Assembly: GCA_036971715.1 (NCBI GenBank)
Contig: JAVHJL010000002.1
Coordinates: 342,501 to 406,500, forward strand
Reading direction: 5' to 3'
DNA length: 64,000 nucleotides
From: Arthrobotrys musiformis
Lineage: Eukaryota > Ascomycota > Orbiliomycetes > Orbiliales > Orbiliaceae
Under the pieces are notes generated by a model. It ran no database searches and was not told the DNA's origin. It worked only from the letters and a program-made list of their open reading frames with translations. The position numbers were made by a program, and so were the translations under genes. Position 1 is the first letter of the stretch, and the number at the start of each line of letters is the position of its first letter. This document shows, piece by piece, positions 44,223 to 57,055 of the stretch.

Positions 44223-46117
44223 TCAGATATCGAGTTGAGCTGCCGCAGCCTCCCTTGCAGCATCATCATCTGGCTTTAGCCCTGCGTTCGCTGGTCCAAA
44301 CACGCATCTCCCCGTTGAGGCATCAAATCTACTCCCGTGCACTTGCGATAGCGTCAGCTACAGAATCTTCCTTCAAATCCCAAATTCGCAAATCGAAAAC
44401 TTTAGATGTATATGGTCAACTTACATGGACAATCGAACGTCTTCTCAGTTGGATTCCATACCAAAATCCCATAGGCGTGAGTACAGAGCCCCATGAACTG
44501 TCTCGTTTTCCCTTCTGAATCTTTGTATACTGCTAATGGCATTCCATACTGTGTCCTGTCTTTTGATATAATGGTGCCGGTGCACCGCGGCATATCCTCG
44601 ATATCGGTTGAATAATCTCTCGGCTCCCGGGACTTGTTAACTAGTTCTTCTAGGTGGACCTTTTCGATCTCCCGGTCGAATAACTTGGACTTCGGTTTTC
44701 TCGCTGCGTCATAGACAGTTCCCCATGAATCCTCATTCCCAATAATTTGATCACTTATGATCTTCGAGCCTACGACCCCGTAGTTGAATCCGCTACCTGA
44801 ATCACCCGTTAGTACGAAGATGTTGGTACCAGGCTTTTCCCGCCCAATATACGCCAAATGGTCGTTCGAGTCGACAACTTGACTCGACCACAAAAATGTC
44901 GGCTCCGTGTCTGCTGAAGGAAAGTTTTGAAACACCCATTTCTTTAGTTGGGCGAAATGGGGTTCGTAGTTTTCTATCTCGATATGGCCTGTCTTGTGTC
45001 TGCCCCCGGTTACAATAAGCCATCTCAAATTTGGGTCTGTATGAGGCGTGGTAGATGCACTGAATCCCGGTATATCCGTTGATCCTAAGACGAGGTGCTC
45101 TAGAGCCTCGGTTTTGGGGATTGTAGTCGCGATATGATATGTTCTAACCCTTAGTATCTATCTTCAGAGCGGTGTAAAAGTTTGGACTCATACCGGTAGT
45201 AGCCATTTGCCATTATGTAAGTTCGGGACCCTATGATGTTATCAATACTCTATGACTTCACGTAAACAGACGATGGCCCCAGAACTCACGAATGGGAACA
45301 TTCACCGCCATGACAAAGTTTTGGGCCCTAATGGAAACGTTTGTACCCTCGATTTCGACCACCACTCCATTCGCGTCGCTTTTGTACGCCTTCACCCTTG
45401 AGTGGGTGTAGCAGGAGAATAGATCCGAGTGGCCCTTGCAAAGGTATTGCAAGATTCCATGTAAGTATTTAGTAGGATGGAGAGTCACATAATCCATGAC
45501 CCTAAAGGTCTCTGGTCCAGATATCCCATCGTCCACTTGAGCCTCTGCTGGCGCTTCATCGAGCTCAACAATGCTGTTGTAAGCCCGTATCTCTTCGATA
45601 AGCTCCTCTTTTGTGTCCAAAGATGTCTGACATGGGAGCTGTACGAGGTCGCATTCAATATCTAGTTCTCTAGCAATTTCCTGGACTCGTCTAATGGCGT
45701 ATCTGTGGCTTTCATATACTAATTTAGCATTTTCAAGGCCATGTACTGCAATTATGATCAGCTCAACAGCCGCTACAGAATCGGTTTTGCGAGTGTGTTA
45801 GGATACCAACATTTGATGATATCCCGCCATTTCATTCCCAGCCAATCTCCCAAAACTCCATTACCCCTTCCAGATTCGCCAGAAGTGACCTCCCTAGCGT
45901 CAAGGAGAACGACCTTAATTCCCTTTTTGACGAGCTCATATGCCGTAGATATTCCGGCGGCACCTGCTCCAGCGATAACTGTATGGGTCTCTAGATCTTC
46001 GGTAAGTTTCTTGAACCGTGGCCATGAGGTGTATGGATTACTTTGAATCCAGACGGGGTCGCTGCGGCCAGACGTGAAGCTTAGCCCGGGGTTGTTGGAG
46101 GCATCGTTGGTCGACAT
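44223..46117 (-). CDS. FAD-dependent oxidoreductase fused to Rieske [2Fe-2S] domain
   Basis: Five exons (45811-46117, 45290-45745, 45194-45230, 44425-45149, 44223-44341) give about 547 residues. The N-terminal DAO-type flavoprotein has the dinucleotide fold VIAGAGAAGISTAYELVKKG (GxGxxG at 50-55) and a FAD-contact block LTGDSGSGFNYGVVGSKI late in the domain. The C-terminal Rieske domain has both cluster-ligand motifs: CTH (C489, H491) and, 15 residues later, CPLH (C507, H510). The second motif is completed only across the last intron, which supports that splice site. Members of this architecture oxidise amines or amino acids, passing electrons through the iron-sulfur centre; the substrate is not known. 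No signal peptide; cytosolic or mitochondrial. The ATG at 46117 was preferred to upstream non-ATG extensions. Confidence 0.9.
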
Positions 46118-48993
46118 GGCACAGCGCAGCGGGTGGCTGAGCAGCTGTTGTAGTTTTGTGCAGCGAATTCTAGACCTACCTGTCGAGTTCTCAACTGCGC
46201 TCCGGCTCAATTAATTGAATTGATGTCAGTTTATTCTTGACCGACCCGTCTGGTCCTCAGTGTGGTATAGAGATTTTCGAGAGTTCAAGACACATACGAC
46301 ATTCTCTTGGAAGTCGACAGTCGAAGCAAGGGGCCTGCCGGCCCGTCATGATTTCAGATAACCGGTGGCTGGATCAATCGGAATGGATAGTCTAGCATCC
46401 TGCAAATTCGATTGGCTTGTCCTGTCTATCAATATCTAGATCTACGTCTGGTGGTTTCGACAAGGGAGTTTCCCGCTGACTTGTGTTACCCAGACTCGCC
46501 TGGATCCCTCTTAGCCATGCGACGCTAGCATTATAATCTAGCTCCAAAATGGCTTCACGACTGAATTTTCATACGTTGCATGCAGGTAAGTGACTCCCAG
46601 ACTATCTTCACGTACTAGAGTCTGGGGGTCAATCACCCGCAACGTTCATGCATATTCTGTACAATCACAACAAGAAGCTAAACTAGGCCTAACTGACCGA
46701 ATTTGTCGTGTCCTAAACTTAGCCTGCTCAAACGCTCTCGCAGCCATCATATTCTGAATCTATTTTGATCAAATGAACCAATCGATCGTGGAACCATGCG
46801 ATTTCTACTTAAATAAAGTGTCCGGCAGCGCAGACATATAGACTTCCGCATGAAGACTTTATCCCAACCCGAGGAAGACAGTTCTGGTTCAGATCGAATG
46901 GCATGGTATCCACCTATGCGCGAGGTCGTCGACTCCCCGTTTGACCAAAAAGACGGTGCACCTATTTGCTGCCGCTCTTTAGTTAATTCGTTGCTTCCAG
47001 CCAATAGCCTAGCCATGAATATAGGGATGGATAACATGAATGTGCAACAACTGTGGAACAACAGCGACGAAAGGATGTCCTTGGCAGTCATGACGCCAAG
47101 CTAGTGAGAATTTAACAACCTGTCGATCTTTTCTAAATTATTACCGATTCCAATTAAATGTGGAAGCGACACCTGGCGCAGCCTGAGATCGGGAACATGA
47201 GGTGGTGACAGTGGGTTCGGAATATATCGAAAGAACCATAAATCATGCGACGACTCACCACAGCTTCTAAGATTGTAACGTATTGTGTATTAAGTTAATT
47301 AAGATTGACACGAACATGGGTACGAGACCAACACGGACTACTAATATTTAGCGGACGAGTGGACTGGCAGCATAGATTCAGAAACCTTCCGGAACATTCT
47401 CAGCGTTTCGTTTTGCATTCACTGACCTTTTGTGGTGCTTTGTATGGGGCACTCACGTATTTTGCTGTAGATATTGCTTCCAAGACTCGTCCAAGATATC
47501 CAAGCATTCCTCTTCCCGTGTTCCTTGCATACCCGTCGATCGCGTAGAAAACCCCCACCGTTCGAATTTACTGCCAAGTAAAATATTTCCGATGCGAAAG
47601 CAATTTATTCTCCGTAAACTCTTAAAATACAAAGTGAAGTGATACTAGAATGTCTTGGTATATTTAATCCCTCGTCATCTTTTGCTTGGAAACTTTGATG
47701 CGAAAGTGGGCGGCCAAACGATAAAGCCCTTTTGAAGGCACAGCCAAGCGTTTCACTGCCCGGCTTACCATACCCCAGAGTCGCACAAGAAATTTGATGC
47801 CCAGCGCGGCAAATGTTCTGTATGCATCGCTCACTTTGAGTGGGGGAGGAAGTGGGACGTTCTTCAGGCTTCCAACGCTTAATTTTAGTTTCCATCTGAT
47901 ATTGAGATATTCAATTCCACCCAGCTCACGGGGTTTGCACAGCCCCTTGAAAATCCTTCTTGGTTTTGTTGTAGAATTACTTTGAATATGTTGTGTATAC
48001 GTACACAATAACTATATTCAAGAGTTCGAAATGCAGACCAAAAATGAAAAAGGTTCGAAAGCTTCCAAGAATTGCAAGGCAAAACTCTAAATTAACGGCG
48101 TTTACTCTGTCTCTCCAGATCTTTCCCTTCCTCTTGCGCACCCTGTCACTTTGGTAGATGCTGCCTGTTGAATATGTTTAGGCACTGACTCGACAGAAAT
48201 GCCCGAACTCAAAATATAGCCAAAGTCATCATGTTGTCCTTCCGCCAAGATGTATGTCGGCGTAACTTTGCACTGAATCCAGGCGGCTTCCAAGCCCAGT
48301 CTCTCGACCTAAGCCGTTTCGGTGTTCGAAACTTGAACTCACAAACATGCGATGTTGATATACGTGTGATAGTAACCAGGGCCCAGCATACCTGGCAAAT
48401 TGACTGTCATATCATTTCTTGGATTACATCTAATAGATGTAGATATTTCTTGGGAGCTTTTCTTGGTGAATATTTGAGATTGATCGATCATGCAATGAAT
48501 ATTTTACCCCTGAAATGCCGCTGGCCGCTGTTTGATCACGATGCTGGAGTCAAGAGAGTGTGGGAGGGAGAAAGACCATCTTGAATATATTTAAGGGCGG
48601 CATTCTTCTACATCTTGAGATCCTGCTTTACCATTCGTGATATCCAATTCCAAACCCCACTAGACCCCCCAAACAGACATATATCAATAGTCTTTAATAT
48701 TTTATACAGCCAAATTAATATCAGCTTGAGAGCCTAAGAAGCATTTTGGTTACGAGACTGAAGAAGCATCTGCATATATCTGTGCACTGTGCATCGCGCA
48801 TCAAAATATTCAACATCACAACGCATTTCCTGAAAGCTTCCAACCGATTCTCTATTTTGGGAAAGACGTTCGCCTCCTCCTCTTCGTACCACCTGAACAT
48901 CATCTCCGTTCATCAACGTAATCATTCATCAACCTCAAAATCACCTGCAATAAACTCTTTAAGTCTTTAACTGTGCTCTTCCTATCTTAAAAG
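46118..48993. other. 2.9 kb intergenic region
   Basis: No supported gene. Minus-strand frames at 47605-48008 and 48102-48293 are short, lack ATG starts or recognisable domains, and overlap. A plus-strand 117-codon frame at 48231-48584 is also unsupported. Confidence 0.45.
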
Positions 48994-49640
48994 ATGCTTT
49001 CTCGTCAGTCATCTGGTGCGGACCCTAATGTTCGCTACGACCGATACCGCATCTCGAGTAAGGAACAGCAACCGTGGTCTGAGACCCAAAAGCTTATTAG
49101 CATCGTCGCTTTGACCGCTATGCTTGCTGGTAAGTAGTGTATCCACACTCATATATTAGCTCTTCATCTATATCACTTAACGTTAAGCTCAGTGGGTCCC
49201 ACGCTAACACGTATATACGCTACCGTAGATACTCGCAACAAGGGCAAGGGCAGTGGAGGAACCACCAAAGACGGTGACGTCTGCCGTGTCAGATTCACCG
49301 TTGCTGATGGCAAATCTAAACCCAAGCCGGGCACCGAGAGTAAGTTTCTCCTCGTCAGTGGTTTCCCAATAGCAATATGAAGGGAATTCGATAGTTCGCC
49401 TATCAGTTCGCCTGCATCCCTACCTCCTGGCAAAGCTTAGCCATGTGGGCCCAAGACCCTTGAACGACCTCAACCCCGTCAAAACTGGTCGACTATGCAT
49501 AACTGGACACATATCTATCTTGCTGTACACGCGTATATAGAAGGGGATAACAATAGCTGACGTAACGATTCTTTTCTTTAGTCTTCCGCAAGGTTGATCG
49601 CAATTTACTGTGGATCAACAACTCCAAGCAACACTACTAG
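48994..49640 (+). CDS. 101-aa orphan protein
   Basis: Proposed three-exon gene (48994-49129, 49229-49339, 49582-49640) encoding about 101 residues. All four splice boundaries have good sites: GTAAGT donors at both introns, and TAG acceptors. The second intron is 242 nt, unusually long for this window. The product is basic and soluble, with a short hydrophobic segment (LISIVALTAMLA, about 34-45), a Gly/Lys-rich middle and the ending LLWINNSKQHY. No signal peptide or domain. The good splicing consensus is the main support. It could instead be a spliced non-coding transcript or have different exon choices. Confidence 0.5.
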
Positions 49641-50164
49641 TGCAAGTAGTCTTTGGATTGCTCCTTCTATCCATCGGCCACGACTCATGGCGGTTACTTG
49701 AGGCGGATTTCTGTTTTTCTTTTCTGGTTTTTTCGGTGCTTCTCTGGTTTTTTTCTGTATCTGCGGGCGCTTCGGAAAAGTCTTCATTTCATTCTCGCGT
49801 CTGCCATGCTTTTGTTTTCGTTTCTCTTTAGTCTTCATTGCCCTTTCCTAATTCCTGCATCTTTGCCGGGGTTTATCATTGTAAATGTGGTGGTTGCATC
49901 TGGCGTTCTCTGACTCTTCCTTCCTGCTTACTGTACCCATCATCGCAATGACATCGAAATCGTAGGCGCTAATCTCTGCGCTGATTCACTTTTCAACATA
50001 AGGGTTTTATAGCAAACGGAAAGGCTCCAAAAACCAATATATTAATATAATACTAAAACTTCTCTTTAATTCGTCTCGTAAATGCAGTGTACGCTCGTAA
50101 TAATAACCATCATCAACAAAATGAAAAGAATGAACCGTCGAGAAATGAATTTTAATGCGTGATC
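49641..50164. other. Convergent intergenic region
   Basis: Shared 3' flank between the 101-aa gene (+) and the MFS gene (-). Rich in TTTCTTTT-type sequence. No gene seen. Confidence 0.5.
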
Positions 50165-52245
50165 TCAAGCCTCCCCAGTCTTCTTAGCCTCCGTCTCACC
50201 GCCTTCCACAGGCCTCCCCAGCCGCCTTCTATTCTTCAACAACCAAAACAAATAAGGCTCATCCACAATCTCCCCTTTCCTCTGCTGCACATCATCCAAA
50301 CTCGCCCCTGTAATTTGTACATTCCCCAAAAAGCAAGCCACTATCCCCGCTAACGCGATGAGGGGAATGATTGAAACGTAGCTCCACACTACGGCCTTCT
50401 TCGCTACCTCCTCCACCATTTTGAGAATAGGTTCCGGCAAACTGTGGATTTCATCGATACTCTGGGCTGATTTACCGGTATCCTTCCCGTCCAGACCCGT
50501 ACTGCCGGCGCCTATTCTTCTGAACCCCGCTGCGAGTTCGTTGTTGAACACCGATCCCATCATCGTTAGGCCTAGTGTACCGCCCAGGGGTAACACGAAT
50601 CCCATCAACGAGACCACCTGTGCTATCCTACGGGGTTCGATCCCGACGGCGTGTAGAGTTCCAGGCATGAACCTGATACCCGTCCCGACACCGGAGAGTG
50701 CCAGAAATCCATTCACCATGGCTACATTCCTTATTGTTAGGGCATATGTAAGTAGTCCCAGCCCAATAGGTTCGATCCAAGAGCCTAGGAACATGGGCAA
50801 CCACGTTTGTTTCGGGTAAACATTGCAAATGAACATTGCCATGTAAGATCCCACACCCAACCCAGGAGTGTAGTACAACAGTTGAACACCAGCTCTCCAC
50901 GGCGGATACCCCTCGACAATGGTAAAGTAAACGCTCACGAAGTAGAAGGCGGAGAATAATGCCATCCCCGTTGTGAAGTTCAGAAAGCTTAGAACGCCGA
51001 TGTCCCGTTTCTTGAGGAGAGTCCAGGGGAGCATAGCCCTTTGGTTGGGGAAGACTTTGGACATGTAGTTTCCAGGCTCCATTAGGTGTTCGTAGAAGAA
51101 GAAGAAGGCGACGAGGATGACGCCCACAATCAAGGGTACCAAAACCGCTGCAGAGACCCATGGGTAGTCTGCGCCGCCCCACAGAAGGCCGAGGATGAAC
51201 ATGCAAGTTCCGACAATGAAGATGACGAGACCGCCATAGTCTATGACGGATAGTCTTTCAAGGAAGCTATGTCGCTCGATAGAGATAGTGTTCCCATGCT
51301 CGTCGGTTGTGATTTGCGGTTGTGGACCTAGCAATTCATTTCGTATAAAGAATAGGGCGGCATGCGAAAACACCGCCATGGGTAAGTTGATCCAGAAACA
51401 CCACCGCCAGTCGACATTTGTAAGGTATCCGCCAATAACTGGCCCGACACCGAAAGAAATACCGTTCAAAATAACGAATATAGTATTATTTGTCGAGTTC
51501 TCCTTCAACGAGACTTTGTCTGCGAGGATGATTCTGGTAAGGGTTGTGATACCTGCGTATCCCAGACCTTGGATAGCCCGGCCGAAGAGGAAGAGGCCAT
51601 ATACTTTTGCGAGGGCACATATTAAGGAACCGATGAGAACGCAAAATATGGCGAATTGTATCATGGTGTAGCGGCCAAAGACATCACTGAATTGGCCGTA
51701 TGTGGGGACGAACGCGGTGGATGTCAGTGTGAAAGCATTCACAATCCACGAAAGCTGACTGATACGTTCTATTTTAGCCCTATTGTCAGCCCCAAACCCC
51801 TTTAAGTACTGATTGATAAAACTAAAAGCATAAGAGGAGACTCACCGAAATCTGAAGCAATAAGCGGAACAGCAGTCGCAATGATAGTTAAGTCAAGAGA
51901 GTTCATAAAACTAGGTAGCAACAAAGTAAGAATAAGTTTCCACCGGTACTTCCTCCTCCTCCTCGTCTCTTCTTTGCATATTTCGCATTCTGGGATAACC
52001 GGTCTGTTCGGATCGTCTCCGCTGCTCTTTCCTTGTGCCCTGTCCCGATCTTCTTTAGAGGAGAAAAGATACGATATCCCCCTTTTCCCAAAGGACCGCG
52101 AGTTTACCCACTTCGCTACCCGCGGAATTTCTGTTTGCTTCTCAGATGTGGAATTTAGCGGTTGTACTTCGCTATCCCGAGAGGGGGCAATAAGTTCGAT
52201 ATTGTCCCGCTGGTGTTCACAGGGCTCCTTCTGCTTCTTCCCCAT
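50165..52245 (-). CDS. MFS transporter, DHA2-type (14-helix) drug:H+ antiporter-like
   Basis: Two exons, 51846-52245 and 50165-51768, give about 667 residues. The first about 105 residues are hydrophilic and basic (cytosolic). The first helix contains LTLLLPSFMNSLDLTIIATAVPLIASDF, the D-containing motif of helix 1 in DHA2 carriers. It is followed across the 77-nt intron by ERISQLSWIVNAFTLTSTAF, then the loop 2-3 motif GQFSDVFGRY, and GRAIQGLGYAGITTL with GPVIGGYLT, which resembles motif C of antiporters. Helices continue to about residue 610, with a charged tail. The family exports drugs, toxins, siderophore precursors or amino acids using the proton gradient; substrate cannot be assigned. 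No biosynthetic cluster adjoins it, so general efflux is the simplest reading. Confidence 0.92.
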
Positions 52246-53862
52246 TATGCGGTGTTGTTATTGTTGCAATCCGAAGGGTTCGGCCGAGATCCGATTCAGG
52301 TGAACTTCAGTCAGCTGAATGAAAATGTCGAGAGAAAGACAAAAGATATCAGGTCCAAAAGAATCTAGAAATATATCTATTTAAGTAATAGAAATAGGTC
52401 TTCAAGAGATAAATGTTCCTGAGCAACTTGGCGCATTCAGATTTTGCTGGTTTGAAGTGAATATAGATCTGGGCACTCCCCGAGCCTTATATAATCATCA
52501 ACGCAAAAAGGTGTGATGAAATAAGTGCCCAGATACGATCCGAAACGGTTTAGTCTTGACAATAACGCGACCAAAACTGTTCGGATAACGGGGATCCTGG
52601 CACTGTCTGGTAGGCAACCCGCTTGGGATGGGGCGCAATTGCCAATGCTGAAGTGCCGGTGTTTGAAGCAGTTTGCGAGGTCCAGTTAAAGTCCCTCGAT
52701 CGAAGCTGGGCGCGGCGGAGGAAGAGGCTCGTTTGCAGGGTGCCGAAGTTTAATTTGCTGGACGGCTGTTCCTTTTAGGCCCTTTTGAATTATCATGATG
52801 TTCGATCGAATCTTGGAAAGCTGACTAAGTTCCGAAGACCGATAGTTTCGGGGCTTGGAATCTTGCAATCTTGCAATCTCGCATCTTAACGTTATTCCAA
52901 TCCAAAACGATTAGTGTTCGGCACAGTTCGTCCGTAGTGGCGCCAACCTCTCTCGAGGGCAGATTGGGGGCCATGATGGGTCGAGCATCGCCACCAATAG
53001 TTCCGCTTCGAATCTTTACAAGCGTGGATAGATTCTTCAATGTTAATGTTGAGGTTCATGTAGGAGTGTGTGCATCTGCATGCAAGCGGTCATGAAGCCG
53101 CCTGGCCCTAGCCCCGAGTTCCTTCACATATCAGATATCATAACGTGATGAAAAGTGGCAGGGGACATACAACGTGGACCTGCCGTTTCGGCCCATATAA
53201 AATGAAAAAGCTTACAACTTGGCGGAGTTGTTTTGTTTGAAAGCCTTGAAGGACGCCGGCTGACGAATGTCTTGATGTTTCACCAAACCATCCCTGTCGA
53301 TTCGGTTGGGGTCGAAATACGTCACATACGACCGAACCGAGAAATGCAACAGCGCAACAACATCGATCTATTCATTTTACGACAAATCGAAGCAGTAACA
53401 TTACATATCCGGGCGGGCTGGCTACTAGAAAAACTACATGTAATGTAGAAACTTATTTAAATTTTCCTATATTCCGTATCCTGTATAAGTCGGCTCGAAA
53501 CCCTTGTTTGGTCCCGGGCTATCTGGTCTAAAACGGTTAACGGCACCACCACGCCGACTACCCGCGCGTCGGTTTGTGAAGATGGTATGGAGAGGACACG
53601 GCCGCAAAAAGGGGGTTGATGTTTCCCAAATTTCGAATTTTCGGCGAACAACCACATCTAGGAATGAGACCCCGCCGGTGCCGGCTTTTTTTTTTTTTTT
53701 GCAAACCCGTTTGACCAAATAATCACGATTCTGGATCTGATCCCGATATTTCTTCAACTTTGGTTGTAATTAAACAAATATTCACCGGGATGCCGCCAAA
53801 GTTTCGATCTATTGTTAAATAATTACAAGTAAGAAATTACCCCAAGAATCCAGAAAAGCGAC
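52246..53862. other. 1.6 kb intergenic region
   Basis: Promoter of the MFS gene and 3' flank of the F-box-like gene. A short poly(T) is near 53.69 kb. No supported coding region. Confidence 0.5.
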
Positions 53863-55365
53863 TCAGGTAACCAAGGCTTTGTAATTTAGACCCGAAGTAT
53901 CCCCGTGCATCACTAGCTCCCCACGATCTCTATCTACCTGAGCAGTTACCACGATATTCTCTCGATATATACTCCTGCCTCGGTCGCTCAATATATATCT
54001 AATTCCGTCGAACGACACAACATCTAACCTCCGCGCCTCATCTTTCACCCACCTCTGGATCCATTCCGACAAAACTGAGGGTGAAATTGCCCCGCCGGGC
54101 TCGTACGCCGGCCATGGCAGCGATATATCAGACAGATTTCTTAATTTACCAACACCATCGTACCGATGCTCTCGGTCATATTCCGACCAGTGAGAGAGGG
54201 TATCTCTGTCGGATTGTTTATGCTGTGATATTTTCAATAGCTCGAGGTTTGGGAATGTCTTTGAGAGGGAGTCGATTTGTTCCTTGGTTGGAAGGCCGCT
54301 GTTTAGAAGTTGGAGTTCTATGACCGAAGAGAAGCGGTGAACGAATCTTGGGGCGGACTGTTGTTTTTCCCTATGCTTCTCGGGGGTAGTGGTCGCGACC
54401 ACGGTTGGTGAAGTGCACCCATGCTCAGTTTCGGGTTCAAGTTCGAGTTTGTCTCTCAGCTTAGATGCTCCCACTACGGTTTCTACTTGGAGTAATAAAC
54501 CAGGCGCTCGCGTGAGAGGAACATAATAAAAAGTGGAACCCTCCAAAGATGTCGAAGTGGAGCTAATCAAAGTCGTGGAAAGACCGCTAACTGAGATTTT
54601 GGCAGCGACTAATGAGGGTAATTGGGGCGCTTTTAATCTTACGACTTCGTCGATTTCATGGTCTGTGATCTCTTCACTAAGAAATCCCTGGTTCTCCGGC
54701 GATAGTTCTGAAAATATCTCGCTATAAAGGTCCCAAGCGCCGCCCATATTCTTGTGTTTATAAATCTGAAAGGTCAGGCTCTCGAGATTTTCGTAAAATA
54801 GCGCTAAATACTGCGGCGTACACGTTGTTCTCCAGTGCGGATGGTATGGTATATGAGACGGAGAGATCTCTAGTATTTGGGAAGAGGCTGAGAGCATTCG
54901 CCCATATACGAGTCCGGGTAATGGCTTGTTGAACTGTAATGGTACGAGAGTTCTCCCAAATTAACCCCGGACGAGGCTTTCTCTCTACCACAACCTCTGA
55001 CCAATTCCATGGCCTGTCAAAATGCAAAGATCTAGGATAATCGTCTCTATCAGCATACACCGACTCGTACCTAGATTCAGGGGGGTCCGAAGAAAAAATG
55101 AATTCAGAAAAGGTAGGCCTCTCGCATACCGAATATTTGGCCGATATTGCTCGCAAAGACCACCATCCTGGAACAACTTAATTGAATCGTGAGTTAGAGT
55201 TATCTTGCTCTTGTTAAAGCGTATTCCAAAGCACAACAAGTAACATAATTTCGAGCATCGCGAAAGGTTGTAAAGATCCTGCGGCTTGAGGCATTCAATC
55301 ACCAAAATACCGAGCTCCGCTGGGAGGACAGAGAAGGGGTCGTGGCAGTTGATCCTGCTTTGCAT
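53863..55365 (-). CDS. F-box-like protein gene, structure uncertain
   Basis: Three overlapping minus-strand frames cover one gene. The ATG at 55365 opens a frame with FSVLPAELGILVIECLKPQDLYNLSRCSKL, an F-box. Next comes a frame with FDRPWNWSEVVVE and ALSLFPNTRDLSVSY, then a 344-codon frame ending at 53863 with LALFYENLESLTFQIYKH and LQLLNSGLPTKEQIDSL, leucine-rich-repeat-like. The second shift can be explained by a 49-nt intron (GTCTCA donor, CAG acceptor) joining DLS to YLALFYENLE in phase. The first shift can be explained by an intron near 55.15-55.24 kb, where a CTAAC branch-like element is visible, but I could not fix its donor. If splicing fails there, the gene is broken by frameshift. 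F-box proteins choose substrates for SCF ubiquitin ligases; partner unknown. Confidence 0.55.
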
Positions 55366-57055
55366 CGCTCTTTTATGGGATTCCTAGAACTCGCGATAGA
55401 CTTATCACCCCAGCCTAATTCGCGCGATCGATCGATACCCAAGGAACGATCGTGCGGAATAATATTTGGAAGCCCAGACCGCCGGCCAGCTAACAAGTCA
55501 AGTGAGCTATGAAATCAGCGAAATGGTACCAAGGTCCCGTATTAGAATTTTCAAAGATATTTTGCGAAAGGGGGCCTGTGATTGAATTCAATTCAACCGA
55601 ATTGGAACGCGTATGCATATGCATGATAGATCGACAGTGGGGAATTCACGCCATTCTCCCGCTTCAAAAGAATCAACAAAAACAACGCAAAACAAAAACA
55701 AAATAATATGAACACCAAGGCCTAGGCACAGGTGAGCTCGTGAGCGCCCCGGCCAGCTCGGGTTTACAAGACAAGGTGAGCGTCCCCGGACTAGCCCGAT
55801 CAGGTGGAGTTTGATGAATATCCAGCTACAGTTGGTCTCGTTCCCAGGCTACAGTCTGGGGTCGCTATCCAGCTATGGTATTCGGTGAAATCTAAGTTTC
55901 GGTCGGGTGGCATCAAAAGATAAACCACCTGCCAGATCTGCAGAGGGTTGCATGTTGCAAGTACACTGAATATAATTCAGGATCCGGGATATCGGTTGGG
56001 GTAAGCGCGGGCCACATGGGGACAGACAGTCTGATACCTTTGAAAGCATTGTTCGCAATTGGCAGAGATAATTTCAACTCGACGAGCGATAGGATGCCAT
56101 TATATCCCCATCGCCGGCAGGACTCCTTAACAACTGTATATTTGGACTGGATATATACAGCAGTTGGGTTGGGCAATACCACGAAAACCTCGACGCCCGA
56201 TATCGGTTTATAGATATTAGATGCAAGATCGGCTCCAACTTCAAGGGCACTTGCGATGAGGGCGGAATTGCAGATTTATTATATTTTTACCCGTGAACAT
56301 AGCTTGGTGGAGACACCTCAAATGCGGTGACTCGCCAACAGTGATTTTCACACGTATAGCTGACCAGCTTCTTGTTCGCAATAGGCCTGGTCAGTTTATC
56401 GAGTTCGTGCCAGCTCCAGTTAACCAGCGATAAATTTTATAAGTAGGAAAAATACTTGGTAAGCTAATCTATATTACCATCTAGAAATCATGGTTTGTTA
56501 TGGATACTTATGAAAATAATGTTTAACAGTTTTTTTTTAAAAAAAAAAAAACATATTTACCCGTAAGCCCAACCAATAGTTTGTTAACATAGCAAACTTA
56601 TATAACATAAGGGTGCTGTAGTGTCAACTGTGGGACAGGAAATTTCGAAACAAACATCCTATCGCAAGTTTATATATATACCATATATAATTGGTGTGCT
56701 TATATCACAGGATAGGGTATTCCACCCCACAACTAACGCTATAAGATAAGAATAATAACTTTACAATGCACAGTATCCCAAGACTTTGGATAGATCGAAA
56801 TAAAAATAGGTACAATACGCCAGAACAGTATGAATAGACCTCTACCTTCGAGGTATTTATTGAAGACTCCACCCTTCCTGATATCTAGCTTCCATAGTCC
56901 AAGATCGCCGATTGAATATTCGAGTTATTGGAACTTATAAAGTTGTGGTATTTTAAATTTCAACCGAGTATCGATCCGAAGCCCAACGGCCCAAAAGAGG
57001 ATTGTGAGGTGTCGAGTAGATTAATTTTTGTCCTCCACAGTCAATAAAATATTTC
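55366..57055. other. 1.7 kb intergenic region
   Basis: AT-rich in its second half, with a T8A13-like run near 56.53-56.55 kb that could form a hairpin. No gene supported. Confidence 0.5.

Noticed and set aside
47605..48008. Basic minus-strand frame of about 115 codons
   Set aside because: Starts at a non-ATG codon, no family resemblance, and overlaps another frame; not counted as a gene.
50165..55365. Secondary-metabolite cluster around the MFS transporter
   Set aside because: No polyketide synthase, peptide synthetase, clear terpene synthase or tailoring enzymes are adjacent to it.
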